Positions 7,076-15,036 of a stretch of DNA of 16,911 nt are shown here, piece after piece (within the stretch, counting starts at the first letter, position 1; each line of letters begins with the position of its first letter). Origin of the DNA: Ruminococcaceae bacterium UBA794. GTDB lineage: Bacteria; Bacillota; Clostridia; Oscillospirales; Ruminococcaceae. The notes under the pieces are model-generated. The model made no database searches and was not told the origin of the DNA. It saw nothing but the letters and a program-made list of their open reading frames with translations. A program made the position numbers and the translations under genes. The stretch lies in the NCBI GenBank assembly GCA_002304735.1, contig DBIU01000079.1, positions 1 through 16,911 of the forward strand, in the 5' to 3' direction.

Positions 7076-7105
7076 TGAATAAACCTGCGCGCGATGTCCA
7101 TAATA
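7076..7105 (+). promoter_or_regulatory. Candidate forespore sigma-G promoter for the Clp-family ATPase
   Basis: TGAATA (7076-7081), 17 bp, CATAATA (7099-7105). The Bacillus subtilis sigma-G consensus is TGAATA (core GHATR) and CATACTA (core CATNHTA) at 17-18 bp, so this site matches both core motifs fully. The expected start near 7112 leaves about 26 nt before the ATG at 7138, with an AGAGGTG ribosome site inside. No sigma-A pair of comparable quality is present between the terminator and the gene. Sigma-F overlaps in specificity and cannot be excluded. Confidence 0.6.
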
Positions 7106-7137
7106 AAATTACCTGAATTTGTAAAGAGGTGTTAATT

Positions 7138-9453
7138 ATGGAAAATCACGGTTTGCCGCCTTATTCCGCCGATGTCGCGGAAACGCTCGGGAACGCGGCT
7201 GCAATCGCGGGGCAGATGGGGCATAAGTACGTCGGAAGCGAGCATTTGCTCTGCGCTCTCGCCAAAAACGCTGAAAGCGCGGCGGGGTTTGCGCTTGCGA
7301 GGGAAAGCGTGACGTTTCGCGGGCTTGTGCTTGCGCTTAAGGAGAGGCTGGGCGCGGGAACGCCGACGGTGCTTTCGGATAAGGATTTCTCGCCGCGGCT
7401 GAAAAAGCTTGTTGCGAACGCTCGCGCGGCGGCGGTATCCCGCGGCGATAAGTCCGTTGAAAACGAGCATCTTATGCTTGCGCTGCTCGCCGATAAAGCC
7501 TGCACGGCTTATTCGATGCTTCCCGCAGGCTCTCAGGCGAGAATTTACGCGGGCGTTTGCGCGAAAAAGTACGAGCCGCCGCGCTTCGCCGATATTACCC
7601 CGAAGCCGGACGTTAAGCCGAAAAAAACTGCGCCGAGGAGCGAGCCTGTTCAGCTTGCGAAATACGCGGTCGAGCTGACTTCGCTTGCGCGGGAGGGGCG
7701 GCTTGACCCGGTTATCGGGCGGGAAACGGAAATCGAGCGTATGGTGCAAATTCTCCTGCGGCGAAGCAAGAACAATCCCTGTCTTATCGGCGAGGCGGGA
7801 GTCGGAAAAACCGCCGTTGTCGAGGGCTTCGCACAGCGCGTCGCCGCGGAAAACGTGCCTGCGGAGCTTTGCGGAAAGCGGATTTATTCGGTCGATATCG
7901 CGGCAATTCTCAGCGGCGCAAAATATCGCGGCGACTTCGAGGAGCGGCTTAAGGGCGTGCTTGACGAGGCTTCAAATAATCCCGAAATAATCCTCTTTAT
8001 TGATGAAATTCATATGATTGTCGGGACGGGCGCGGCAGAGGGCGCGATTGACGCGGCAAGCGTTCTGAAGCCGCTTCTGGCGCGGGGAAAAATCAGCCTT
8101 ATCGGCGCTACTACAACAAAGGAATACCGCCGTTATATCGAGAAGGACAGCGCTCTCGAGCGGCGCTTTCAGCCGATTAACGTTGAACAGCCCGACGAAT
8201 CGCGGACGATAGGTATTCTGAACGGCTTAAGACCGCGCCTTGAGGACTATCACAAGGCTTTTATCACGGATAAGGCGATTTTGGCTGCGGTAACGCTTTC
8301 GGAGCGCTATATGAACGACAGGCGGCTTCCCGACAAGGCGATAGATTTGCTTGACGAGGCGGCTGCGGCGGCGCGCGCGACCAGAATTTCCGACAGAAAC
8401 GCGCTTTTCCGCAGCGTAAAGGAGCGTTTTCGCGGCGACAGGATTATTGTCGATGAGGAGGATATCGCAAAGGCGGCTTCCGTGATTACGGGAATACCCG
8501 TGCGGCGGCTCTCCGAGAACGAAAGCGAGCGCCTCGGCAGGCTTGAGGACAGGCTTTGTGAGCGTGTTATCGGGCAGGATAAGGCGGTTTCGCTTGTTGC
8601 AAACGCTGTTCGGCGCGGAAGAGCGGGGCTTCGCGACCCAAAGCGCCCGATTTGCTCGTTTTTGTTTCTCGGACAGACGGGAGTTGGGAAAACCGAGCTT
8701 TGCCGTGCGGCGGCGGAGGCTGTTTTCGGCGATGAAAAGCGGCTTATTCGCTTTGATATGTCGGAATTTACCGAGCAGCACTCGGTATCGAAGCTTATAG
8801 GCTCTCCTCCGGGGTATGTAGGCAGCGAGCAGGAGGGACGGCTTATCGCCGAGGTGAGGTCGCTGCCGTATTCGGTTGTGCTGTTCGACGAGGTTGAGAA
8901 GGCGCACCCCGAAGTGCTGAACGTTCTTTTGCAAATTCTGGAGGACGGAAAGCTTACGGGTTCGGACGGCAGAACCGCCGATTTCAAGAGCGCGATTATT
9001 ATTATGACGGGCAATATCGGCGCGGAGGAGCTTTCGGGCAGGGCTGTCGGCTTCGGAAAAACCGCGAAAGGCGCTCCCGACGTGATGAAAGCGCTCAAGA
9101 GAACGTTTCGTCCTGAGCTGCTCAACCGAATTGACAATATCGTCGTTTTCGAGCGGATTTCGCAGGAAAATATGGAGAAAATCTGCCGAAAAATGCTGAA
9201 CGGAGTCGCTTCTAGAGCACTCTCGCGGGGAATTGAGCTTTCGTTTGACGACAACGCTGTGAAAAAGCTTTGCGAAAGCGCTCTTGACGAAGAAATGGGC
9301 GCAAGACCGCTGCGGAGGAAAATAACATCTCAAATTGAAGATATGCTTGGAGGAAAGATTATTTCGGGAGAGCTTCCCGATAATTCAAAAGCCGAGGTTT
9401 ATGCGCTGGAAAGCGGCTTCGCCGTGAGAATACTCGCGGGGAGCAGGCGCTAA
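7138..9453 (+). CDS. ClpC/ClpA-like AAA+ unfoldase (Clp protease ATP-binding subunit)
   Basis: Hexameric ATP-driven unfoldase that feeds proteins to ClpP, 771 residues. Domains in order: paired Clp N repeats (about 8-140, with SEHLLCAL and NEHLMLAL), a charged linker, AAA+ D1 with Walker A GEAGVGKT (218-225) and Walker B FIDE (D289, E290), D2 with Walker A GQTGVGKT (512-519) and Walker B LFDE (D584, E585), then the C-terminal small domain ending near GARPLRRKI. A VGF tripeptide at 637-639 is the ClpP-docking loop typical of ClpC. The region between D1 and D2 is short, lacking most of the coiled middle domain of true ClpC, so architecture is nearer ClpA. ATG 7138 is preferred over an in-frame GTG at 7129 because that GTG lies in the AAAGAGGTG ribosome site. 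No clpP, clpS, mcsA, mcsB or ctsR neighbour is seen. A sigma-G-like promoter suggests forespore use. It overlaps spoIVB tail-to-tail by 4 bp. Confidence 0.93.
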   Translation: MENHGLPPYSADVAETLGNAAAIAGQMGHKYVGSEHLLCALAKNAESAAGFALARESVTFRGLVLALKERLGAGTPTVLSDKDFSPRLKKLVANARAAAVSRGDKSVENEHLMLALLADKACTAYSMLPAGSQARIYAGVCAKKYEPPRFADITPKPDVKPKKTAPRSEPVQLAKYAVELTSLAREGRLDPVIGRETEIERMVQILLRRSKNNPCLIGEAGVGKTAVVEGFAQRVAAENVPAELCGKRIYSVDIAAILSGAKYRGDFEERLKGVLDEASNNPEIILFIDEIHMIVGTGAAEGAIDAASVLKPLLARGKISLIGATTTKEYRRYIEKDSALERRFQPINVEQPDESRTIGILNGLRPRLEDYHKAFITDKAILAAVTLSERYMNDRRLPDKAIDLLDEAAAAARATRISDRNALFRSVKERFRGDRIIVDEEDIAKAASVITGIPVRRLSENESERLGRLEDRLCERVIGQDKAVSLVANAVRRGRAGLRDPKRPICSFLFLGQTGVGKTELCRAAAEAVFGDEKRLIRFDMSEFTEQHSVSKLIGSPPGYVGSEQEGRLIAEVRSLPYSVVLFDEVEKAHPEVLNVLLQILEDGKLTGSDGRTADFKSAIIIMTGNIGAEELSGRAVGFGKTAKGAPDVMKALKRTFRPELLNRIDNIVVFERISQENMEKICRKMLNGVASRALSRGIELSFDDNAVKKLCESALDEEMGARPLRRKITSQIEDMLGGKIISGELPDNSKAEVYALESGFAVRILAGSRR

Positions 9454-10583
9454 CGAACGCTTTCCGCTTGATTTAGCATATTTTCGGCGAAAATCGCATA
9501 GCCGCGCTGCGGGTCGTTTACGAGAACGTGCGTGACAGCGCCCGCAAAGCGCCCGTCCTGAATAATCGGCGAACCGCTCATTCCGCGGACAATTCCGCCC
9601 GTTTCGCTTAAAAGCGCTTCGTCGGTTATGCGGATAACCATACCTTTCGAGCCGTCAAGCCCGAAAAGATTAATGCGTTCGATTTCAATGCCGTATTCAC
9701 GCGGTTCTTCGCCGTTTATCGTTGTGAGAACGGTCGCTTTTCCGGTGTGGACTTCGTGGCGGAAAGCGGCTTCAAATTCCTCTCCGGCGGCGGGAGCATA
9801 AAGCTTTCCGAAAACTCCCGCGGAAGTGTTTTGGTCAAGCTCGCCGATTGTTTCCTCGGAAAAGATTTTACCGCAAAGCTCGCCCGCGCTGCCCTCTTTC
9901 GAGCAAACGACGTCGAATATCTCCGCGCGGGTGATTTCGCCGCTTTTCAGCGGGATTTCATCGCCCGTGGAGGCGTCGTTGACCGCGTGCCCAAGACCGC
10001 CGAAAACGCCCGTTTCCTTATCGAAAAAAGTGAGCGTGCCTATTCCTGCGGCGCTGTCGCGGACGTAAAGCCCGACCTTTAGCTTCCCGCCGTGCTTTTC
10101 GGGGGTGAGAGCCACGCTGATTGTTCCGCCGCCGCGTTCAAGGATTATGCTCGTTTTATCGGGCTTGTCCTGAACAGCCTCGGCAAATTCCGCGTTTGTG
10201 CAGACGCTTTTTCCGTTCACTTCCGTGATAATATCGCCCGTTTTTATGCCGGCTTCCGCAGCGGGAGAATGTTCCGCGGCGGATATCACGAGAACGCCGC
10301 TAGAGCGCACTTTTATGCCGAACGGAGTCCCGCAGACCATAACCTTCGGGCGCGTTTTTTCTACGGCTGACGCGGTTTTGACGGGTATCCCGCCAATATA
10401 ATAGCAAAGTCCGCCGTTGGTTTTACGAAGCGACGCTACGGAAAAACCGCCGCCTTCAAAGCCGCCCGCCGGTATGCTTATTTTGCAGGGGAGAACAGCG
10501 TAAATGCAGCAAATTGCAGCCAAAACGGCTGAAAAAATCGCCGCCGCTGTTCCCATAATAAATTTTGATATTGTTTTGTTCAT
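9450..10583 (-). CDS. spoIVB: SpoIVB sporulation serine peptidase
   Basis: Forespore-made serine protease that crosses into the intermembrane space and triggers pro-sigma-K processing by cleaving SpoIVFA, relieving SpoIVFB. The 377-residue protein has an N-terminal membrane anchor (about 8-31), a PDZ domain (about 85-160, with GIKTGDIITEVNGK), and an S55-type peptidase domain. Catalytic residues are visible: H199 in GLGHAVND, S336 in GMSGSP, and D321 exactly 15 residues before the serine, the same spacing as D363/S378 in Bacillus subtilis. The end AVTHVLVNDPQRGYAIF is diagnostic. The ribosome site is weak: AAAGG lies 12 bases before the ATG. In Bacilli the gene usually sits between recN and spo0A; here it faces the Clp gene, overlapping it by 4 bp at the stops. 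This gene is the main evidence that the host forms endospores. Confidence 0.96.
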   Translation of the reverse strand: MNKTISKFIMGTAAAIFSAVLAAICCIYAVLPCKISIPAGGFEGGGFSVASLRKTNGGLCYYIGGIPVKTASAVEKTRPKVMVCGTPFGIKVRSSGVLVISAAEHSPAAEAGIKTGDIITEVNGKSVCTNAEFAEAVQDKPDKTSIILERGGGTISVALTPEKHGGKLKVGLYVRDSAAGIGTLTFFDKETGVFGGLGHAVNDASTGDEIPLKSGEITRAEIFDVVCSKEGSAGELCGKIFSEETIGELDQNTSAGVFGKLYAPAAGEEFEAAFRHEVHTGKATVLTTINGEEPREYGIEIERINLFGLDGSKGMVIRITDEALLSETGGIVRGMSGSPIIQDGRFAGAVTHVLVNDPQRGYAIFAENMLNQAESVR

Positions 10584-10618
10584 AGAATTGCTGTGCCTTT
10601 CTGACGCCGATATGCGGC

Positions 10619-10638
10619 TTTGTCCGGAATTTGTCCGG
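10619..10638. repeat. Tandem TTTGTCCGG repeat upstream of spoIVB
   Basis: TTTGTCCGG occurs at 10619-10627 and again at 10630-10638, an 11-bp period equal to about one helical turn. It lies 36-55 bp before the spoIVB start, in the expected leader or promoter zone on the minus strand. It could be a regulator site such as for a SpoVT- or SpoIIID-type protein, but nothing in the sequence identifies the factor, and chance is possible. Confidence 0.35.
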
Positions 10639-10754
10639 CTGTATTATGCTTTACCGACGAAGTGCCGATATTAAAGGAAATTACAAGCGGATAAAACAGG
10701 TCGAACGCGTTTTTTCCGCAAACCGCCGAGTACAGCCGACAGGAAAAATATCTC

Positions 10755-10783
10755 TTGACTTTTTCGGAAAAAAGTTGTATAAT
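10755..10783 (+). promoter_or_regulatory. Upstream sigma-A promoter (P1) of the rnj-gdpP-rplI-dnaB operon
   Basis: TTGACT (10755-10760), 17-bp spacer, TATAAT (10778-10783): one mismatch from consensus. The predicted start near 10790 gives a leader of about 250 nt before the RNase J start, long for a housekeeping gene. The 455-bp gap between spoIVB and RNase J holds this promoter, P2, the dyad and the spoIVB leader. I see no known riboswitch fold or convincing small gene in it. Confidence 0.8.
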
Positions 10784-10835
10784 ATAATGTATGTATTTTC
10801 CCGATATGGGAGATTTTTGTTTGTTTCTAATTTAT

Positions 10836-10855
10836 GAGGATTTGTCCTCAAGGAC
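10836..10855. promoter_or_regulatory. Overlapping dyads at the P2 -35 box
   Basis: GAGGA (10836-10840) pairs with TCCTC (10845-10849), and GTCCT (10844-10848) pairs with AGGAC (10851-10855). The two pairings share TCCT, so in RNA they exclude each other. In DNA the second extends to a near-palindrome, TTGTCCT/AGGACGA, centred on the edge of the P2 -35 box. It may be an operator for P2, or a small alternative-structure switch in transcripts from P1. Confidence 0.4.
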
Positions 10856-10870
10856 GACCTTATGTATAAT
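10842..10870 (+). promoter_or_regulatory. Downstream sigma-A-like promoter (P2) of the RNase J operon
   Basis: TTGTCC (10842-10847), 17-bp spacer, perfect TATAAT (10865-10870). The -35 is a 4/6 match, so P2 should be weaker than P1 or activator-dependent. Predicted start near 10877, leaving about 160 nt of pyrimidine-rich leader. It is 87 bp downstream of P1. Confidence 0.55.
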
Positions 10871-11038
10871 ATTTTGGCTATTTTAACGCGGAAAATTAAC
10901 GCTCATTTTACCCATTTTTCTCTCCGTTTTTCTGTATTTTTCTGCGTGGATTGCTAACTTACATATTTACTCAAAATAATAAAGCTGCGAAATCGTGACA
11001 AAATGGGGATTTTTGCGCTTTTCTAAGAAAGGAATTTT

Positions 11039-12943
11039 ATGGGATTATTGTCGAATAAAAAATTATTAACGGAAACGGAAAATATCGCTCCGAAGCCGAA
11101 TAAACAGGAGCGCGCGAAAAAAGCCGTTCCCGTAAAAAAAGCCGCGCTTTCGGATAACCGCCAGTCGAACGACAGAAACCGCCGACAGTCTGCGTCTATG
11201 CCGCAGAAAAGAGCCGTTCCCGCGAGAGAACCCGTTCTCGGCAGAGGCAGACAGCCCGCGCCCGTTCAGAGAAAGCAGGTTCGTTCCGCGCCCGTGAAGT
11301 TTATCGCGCTCGGCGGTCTTAACGAAATAGGAAAAAACCTCTATGTTTACGAGTGCTGCAACGATATGTTCATCGTTGACTGCGGACTTGCGTTCCCCGA
11401 CGAGGAAATGCTCGGTGTCGACCTCGTTGTGCCTGATTTCACCTACCTTGAAAAGAACAGGGACCGTTTCCGCGGCATCGTCATCACTCACGGTCACGAG
11501 GACCACATCGGCGCTCTGCCTTATCTTCTCAAGAAAATCAACGTCCCGATTTACGGAACGCGGCTTACGCTCGGGCTTGTCGAGGGCAAGCTCAAGGAAC
11601 ACGGCTTGCTGTCGCAGGCTTCGCTTAATGTTGTCGTGCCGCGCCAAAACGTGAGAATGGGCTGTATGTCGGTTGAATTTATCCGCGTAAATCACTCCAT
11701 TCCCGACTCCTGCGCTCTTGCAATTCACACGCCCGCCGGAGTTATCGTTCACACGGGCGACTTCAAGGTTGACTACACGCCTATCGAGGGCGGGATAATC
11801 GACCTTGCGCGCTTCGGCGAACTCGGCAACAGAGGCGTTCTCGCGCTTATGAGCGAAAGCACGAACGTTGAGCGTCCCGGCTACACAAAGAGCGAGAGAA
11901 GCGTCGGAGAGAGCTTCCGCGGGCTGTTTAACAAGGCGGAGGGAAAGCGCATTATTATCGCGACTTTCTCAAGCAATATCCACAGAATACAGCAGATTAT
12001 CGACGAAGCCGTGCGCCGCGGAAGAAAAGTCGCGGTTTCGGGCAGAAGTATGACGAACGTTATCGCAAAGGCGGTTGAACTGAATTATATAAAAGTCCCC
12101 GAAAATACGCTTATCGATATTGATGATATCAATAAATACGACCCGTCGGAGCTTGTTATCGCGACAACGGGAAGCCAAGGCGAGCCTCTTTCCGCGCTTT
12201 CGAGAATGTCGAGCGGCGACCACAGACAGGTTTCCATTAACCCGAACGACTTTATCATCATCTCCGCAAACCCCATTCCCGGCAACGAAAAGCTTGTCAC
12301 AAAGGTTGTAAACGAGCTTATGAAGCAGGGCGCCGAGGTGATTTACGAGAGTATGTACGAGGTTCACGTTTCGGGTCACGCGTGTCAGGAAGAGCTTAAA
12401 ATGATGATTTCGCTCACCAAGCCCAAGTTCTTTGTTCCCATTCACGGTGAATATAAACACCTCAAAAAGCACGAAAAACTCGCCGTGGGAATGGGTATTC
12501 CCGAGGAAAATATCTTCGTAAGCGACCTCGGCGAAGTCCTTGAAACGGACGGCGTCGATATGAAGGCGACGGGTACGGTTCCCGCGGGAATGATGCTTGT
12601 CGACGGATTTGGCGTGGGCGACGTCGGAAGCATTGTTCTCCGCGACAGAAAGCACCTTTCCGAGGACGGAGTTATCGTTATCGCGGCGACTATCGAGCGC
12701 GAATCGGGAAGGGTTGTTTCGGGTCCCGAAATCGTGTCGCGCGGCTTTGTTTACGTTCGCGAGAGCGAGGAGCTGCTCGACGGCGCAAAGGAGCTTATGA
12801 AGCAGGTTCTCACGGAGCTTGCGAGAAAAAATGTGCGCGAATGGGGCAACATCAAGTCGGCGATGCGCGACGAGCTTTCCGATTACTTCTACCGCGAAAC
12901 CAAGCGCAATCCGATGATTCTTCCCATAATACTGGAGCTTTAA
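11039..12943 (+). CDS. rnj: Ribonuclease J (metallo-beta-lactamase / beta-CASP RNase)
   Basis: RNase J degrades and matures RNA by 5'-to-3' exonuclease and endonuclease activity, a core enzyme of mRNA turnover in Firmicutes. In the 634-residue protein the two-zinc active site is visible: HGHEDH at 151-156, H219 in NHS, D241 in HTGD, and H469 in IHGEY; beta-CASP motifs include ATFSSNIHR (308-316), GSQGEP (378-383) and SGH (445-447). A C-terminal domain (about 530-634) follows. Most RNase J proteins have about 555 residues; here the first ~85 are an extra basic, Arg/Lys/Pro/Gln-rich, low-complexity stretch, probably disordered and RNA- or partner-binding. The start has AGAAAGGA at 5 bases. Two upstream sigma-A-like promoters precede it, and it heads the operon with gdpP, rplI and dnaB. 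Only one RNase J is visible, so J1 versus J2 is not assigned. Confidence 0.96.
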   Translation: MGLLSNKKLLTETENIAPKPNKQERAKKAVPVKKAALSDNRQSNDRNRRQSASMPQKRAVPAREPVLGRGRQPAPVQRKQVRSAPVKFIALGGLNEIGKNLYVYECCNDMFIVDCGLAFPDEEMLGVDLVVPDFTYLEKNRDRFRGIVITHGHEDHIGALPYLLKKINVPIYGTRLTLGLVEGKLKEHGLLSQASLNVVVPRQNVRMGCMSVEFIRVNHSIPDSCALAIHTPAGVIVHTGDFKVDYTPIEGGIIDLARFGELGNRGVLALMSESTNVERPGYTKSERSVGESFRGLFNKAEGKRIIIATFSSNIHRIQQIIDEAVRRGRKVAVSGRSMTNVIAKAVELNYIKVPENTLIDIDDINKYDPSELVIATTGSQGEPLSALSRMSSGDHRQVSINPNDFIIISANPIPGNEKLVTKVVNELMKQGAEVIYESMYEVHVSGHACQEELKMMISLTKPKFFVPIHGEYKHLKKHEKLAVGMGIPEENIFVSDLGEVLETDGVDMKATGTVPAGMMLVDGFGVGDVGSIVLRDRKHLSEDGVIVIAATIERESGRVVSGPEIVSRGFVYVRESEELLDGAKELMKQVLTELARKNVREWGNIKSAMRDELSDYFYRETKRNPMILPIILEL

Positions 12944-12970
12944 TTTCATTGATGAAAGAGCGGTGAGATA

Positions 12971-15022
12971 ATGCGGAACTTCTATAAGAGCAATATCCTT
13001 CTCGGAGCGGTCTGCGCGCTGATTATACTGCTTATTGCTGTGGACGTGTACGTTTTCCGCAGCGACCCGCTTGTGTTCTGGCTTTCGCTTCCGATTTTGC
13101 TCGGAATATCGGCGCTGGCGCTCGGAAAGCTGCTTCAGATTAGGCAGAGCGAATACTGGTATTTCGACCAGCTCAGCCGTGAAATCAGAGGCACGGACAG
13201 CCTTTCGCTTATCGGCTTCCCGCTTCCGATTGCCGTTGTTGACAGCGGCAGAAGCGTTATTTGGAGCAACGATAACTTTAACGAGGTGTTCTTCCTCCCG
13301 AACGAGGACAACAGCTCGATTGACTCCGTGACCGATATGCCGCTCGAGCTTTTCGGCGCGGACGGCAGAGAAATCCGCTATGGCGACAGATGGTTCAGAG
13401 TGTATTCCGTGCCGCACGAGTTCGCCATTGACGAAAAAATCCGAAAGAGAATTATCTTTTCAAAGGACAGCGGAAGCGTTCTCAAGGACACAATCACAAT
13501 GCTGATTTTCCGCGAGATAACCGATTTCAAGAAGCTCAGAAACGACTTTGAAAACGGCAGACCTATCGTTATGATTGTTATGGTCGATAACTACGAGGAG
13601 CTGCTTTCGGGCGCGAAAGAGAGTGAACGCGCTTATGTCACAATTCAGGTTGACAGGCTGATTGAGGAGTATTTCGCCGAGAAAAAGGCTGTTCTTAAGA
13701 AAATAACGGGCGATAAGTTCCTAATCGTTCTCGAAAAGCGCTATCTCAACGAGATGATTGACGAGAAAATGTCGCTTATCAACAAGGCGCACGAGATTAT
13801 CGTCCGCAACAGGGCGGCGGTTACGCTTTCAATCGGCGTAGGAGACACCGCGTCAACTCTCGCCGAGGGAGAGCGCTTCGCTTCGGAGATGCTCGACAAG
13901 GCGCTCGAGCGCGGCGGCGACCAAGCTCTAGTTAAGACTGCAAACGGCTTCACGGCTTTCGGCGCGATTTCGCCCGGAAAAGAGAGAACCGGAAAGGTTA
14001 AAATCCGACTTGCAGCCGAGAATATCAAAAATCTTATCAGCACAGCCGATACCGTGTACATAATGGGACACAGCTACGGCGATTTCGACAGCGTTGGCTC
14101 GGCAATCGGTCTTACCTGCGCTATCAGACGAATGGGTATTCCCGCGTACACGGTTGCGCAGTTCCGCGACCCGACAAAAACAAATGCAAAACAGCTTATC
14201 GACAGATTTTCGCAGTACGATACGCCCGTTGTTATCGAGCCTGCCGAGGCGGAACAGTGGATAACATCGAAATCCGTGCTTATTATCGTCGATACGCATA
14301 TTCTCAAAAAGCTCGAGGACAAGGCGCTTTACGAGCTTTCGCCAAAGAGCAGAGTCGTTATTATCGACCATCATCGGCTTTCCGCCGGCGCGATAACCGA
14401 AGCCGCCGTGAAATGTCACGAGAGCAACGCTTCGTCTGCTGCGGAGCTTGTAACCGAGCTTATCCAGTATTTCAGCAGCGAAACGCTTCTCACGCCGCTC
14501 GAAGCCGAGGCGCTTCTCGCGGGAATTACGCTTGATACAAAGGATTTCGTTATGCGCTCGGGCGTTTCCACGTTTGAGGCGGCGGCTTATCTCAAAAAAA
14601 TCGGTGCGGACACGATTTCCGTAAAGAAGCTGTTCGACACGTCGATTGAGAGCAAAACGAAGAAAGCCGAGATTATTTCTTCGGCTAAAATATACCGCTC
14701 GCGGTGCGCGATTGCGGTTGTAGAGGAGCAATATCCGGGAATTAGAGTAATCTGCTCGCAGGCGGCGGACGAAATGCTCTATATCAGAAACGTTGACGCT
14801 TCCTTCACGGTTTATCCTATCGAAAACGGCTGGAGCATAAGCGCGCGTTCTCTCGGAAAAATCAATGTTCAGGTCATAATGGAAAGTATGGGAAACAAGG
14901 TCGACGACGGCGGCGGTCATCAGTCGATGGCGGGCGCGCAGCTTTACGATATCTCGCTTGAGGAAGTCGAGGAGAAGCTGCACAGAGCTATTGACGATTA
15001 TTTGTCGGACTCAAACAAGTAA
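12971..15022 (+). CDS. gdpP: GdpP, cyclic-di-AMP phosphodiesterase
   Basis: Membrane-bound enzyme that hydrolyses the second messenger c-di-AMP to pApA, setting potassium, osmotic and cell-wall homeostasis. The 683-residue protein follows the family layout: two transmembrane helices (about 7-28 and 34-53), a PAS domain (about 80-170), a degenerate GGDEF domain (about 195-325, TGDKF at 246-250 in place of GGDEF), then DHH/DHHA1 phosphodiesterase. Metal-site residues are present: H367, D371 and D373 in GHSYGDFD, D441 in VDTH, DHH at 466-468, D522, and GGGH at 647-650. It lies 27 bp after RNase J with GGTGAG at the start, and 14 bp before rplI. gdpP-rplI-dnaB is a conserved order in Firmicutes (yybT-rplI-dnaC in B. 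subtilis). Confidence 0.96.
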   Translation: MRNFYKSNILLGAVCALIILLIAVDVYVFRSDPLVFWLSLPILLGISALALGKLLQIRQSEYWYFDQLSREIRGTDSLSLIGFPLPIAVVDSGRSVIWSNDNFNEVFFLPNEDNSSIDSVTDMPLELFGADGREIRYGDRWFRVYSVPHEFAIDEKIRKRIIFSKDSGSVLKDTITMLIFREITDFKKLRNDFENGRPIVMIVMVDNYEELLSGAKESERAYVTIQVDRLIEEYFAEKKAVLKKITGDKFLIVLEKRYLNEMIDEKMSLINKAHEIIVRNRAAVTLSIGVGDTASTLAEGERFASEMLDKALERGGDQALVKTANGFTAFGAISPGKERTGKVKIRLAAENIKNLISTADTVYIMGHSYGDFDSVGSAIGLTCAIRRMGIPAYTVAQFRDPTKTNAKQLIDRFSQYDTPVVIEPAEAEQWITSKSVLIIVDTHILKKLEDKALYELSPKSRVVIIDHHRLSAGAITEAAVKCHESNASSAAELVTELIQYFSSETLLTPLEAEALLAGITLDTKDFVMRSGVSTFEAAAYLKKIGADTISVKKLFDTSIESKTKKAEIISSAKIYRSRCAIAVVEEQYPGIRVICSQAADEMLYIRNVDASFTVYPIENGWSISARSLGKINVQVIMESMGNKVDDGGGHQSMAGAQLYDISLEEVEEKLHRAIDDYLSDSNK

Positions 15023-15036
15023 AGGAGTGCAGAAAA

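Noticed and set aside
8227..9333. A 368-codon minus-strand reading frame opposite the Clp gene
   Set aside because: Arg/Leu/His-rich composition and no recognisable domain; the plus strand has conserved AAA+ motifs throughout. It is a product of codon bias.
10642..10674. CATAATA on the minus strand (10642-10648) as a sigma-G -10 box for spoIVB
   Set aside because: The -10 fits, but no GHATR-like -35 is found at 17-18 bp; the nearest (TTAATA) is about 20 bp away and lacks the key G. Left as a weak possibility.
10790..10890. Short leader peptide frame starting ATG near 10791
   Set aside because: The ATG falls at the predicted transcript start with no ribosome site, and codon content shows no run of regulatory codons.
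10790..11038. c-di-AMP (ydaO-type) riboswitch ahead of the operon containing gdpP
   Set aside because: The expected conserved GC-rich helices and purine motifs are absent; the region is AT- and pyrimidine-rich.
11969..13417. A 482-codon minus-strand reading frame spanning the RNase J-gdpP junction
   Set aside because: It crosses two well-conserved genes and an intergenic gap, has no motif or ribosome site, and reads as a typical antisense shadow.
13928..14983. A 351-codon minus-strand reading frame inside gdpP
   Set aside because: Arg-rich shadow of the DHH region, with no independent support.
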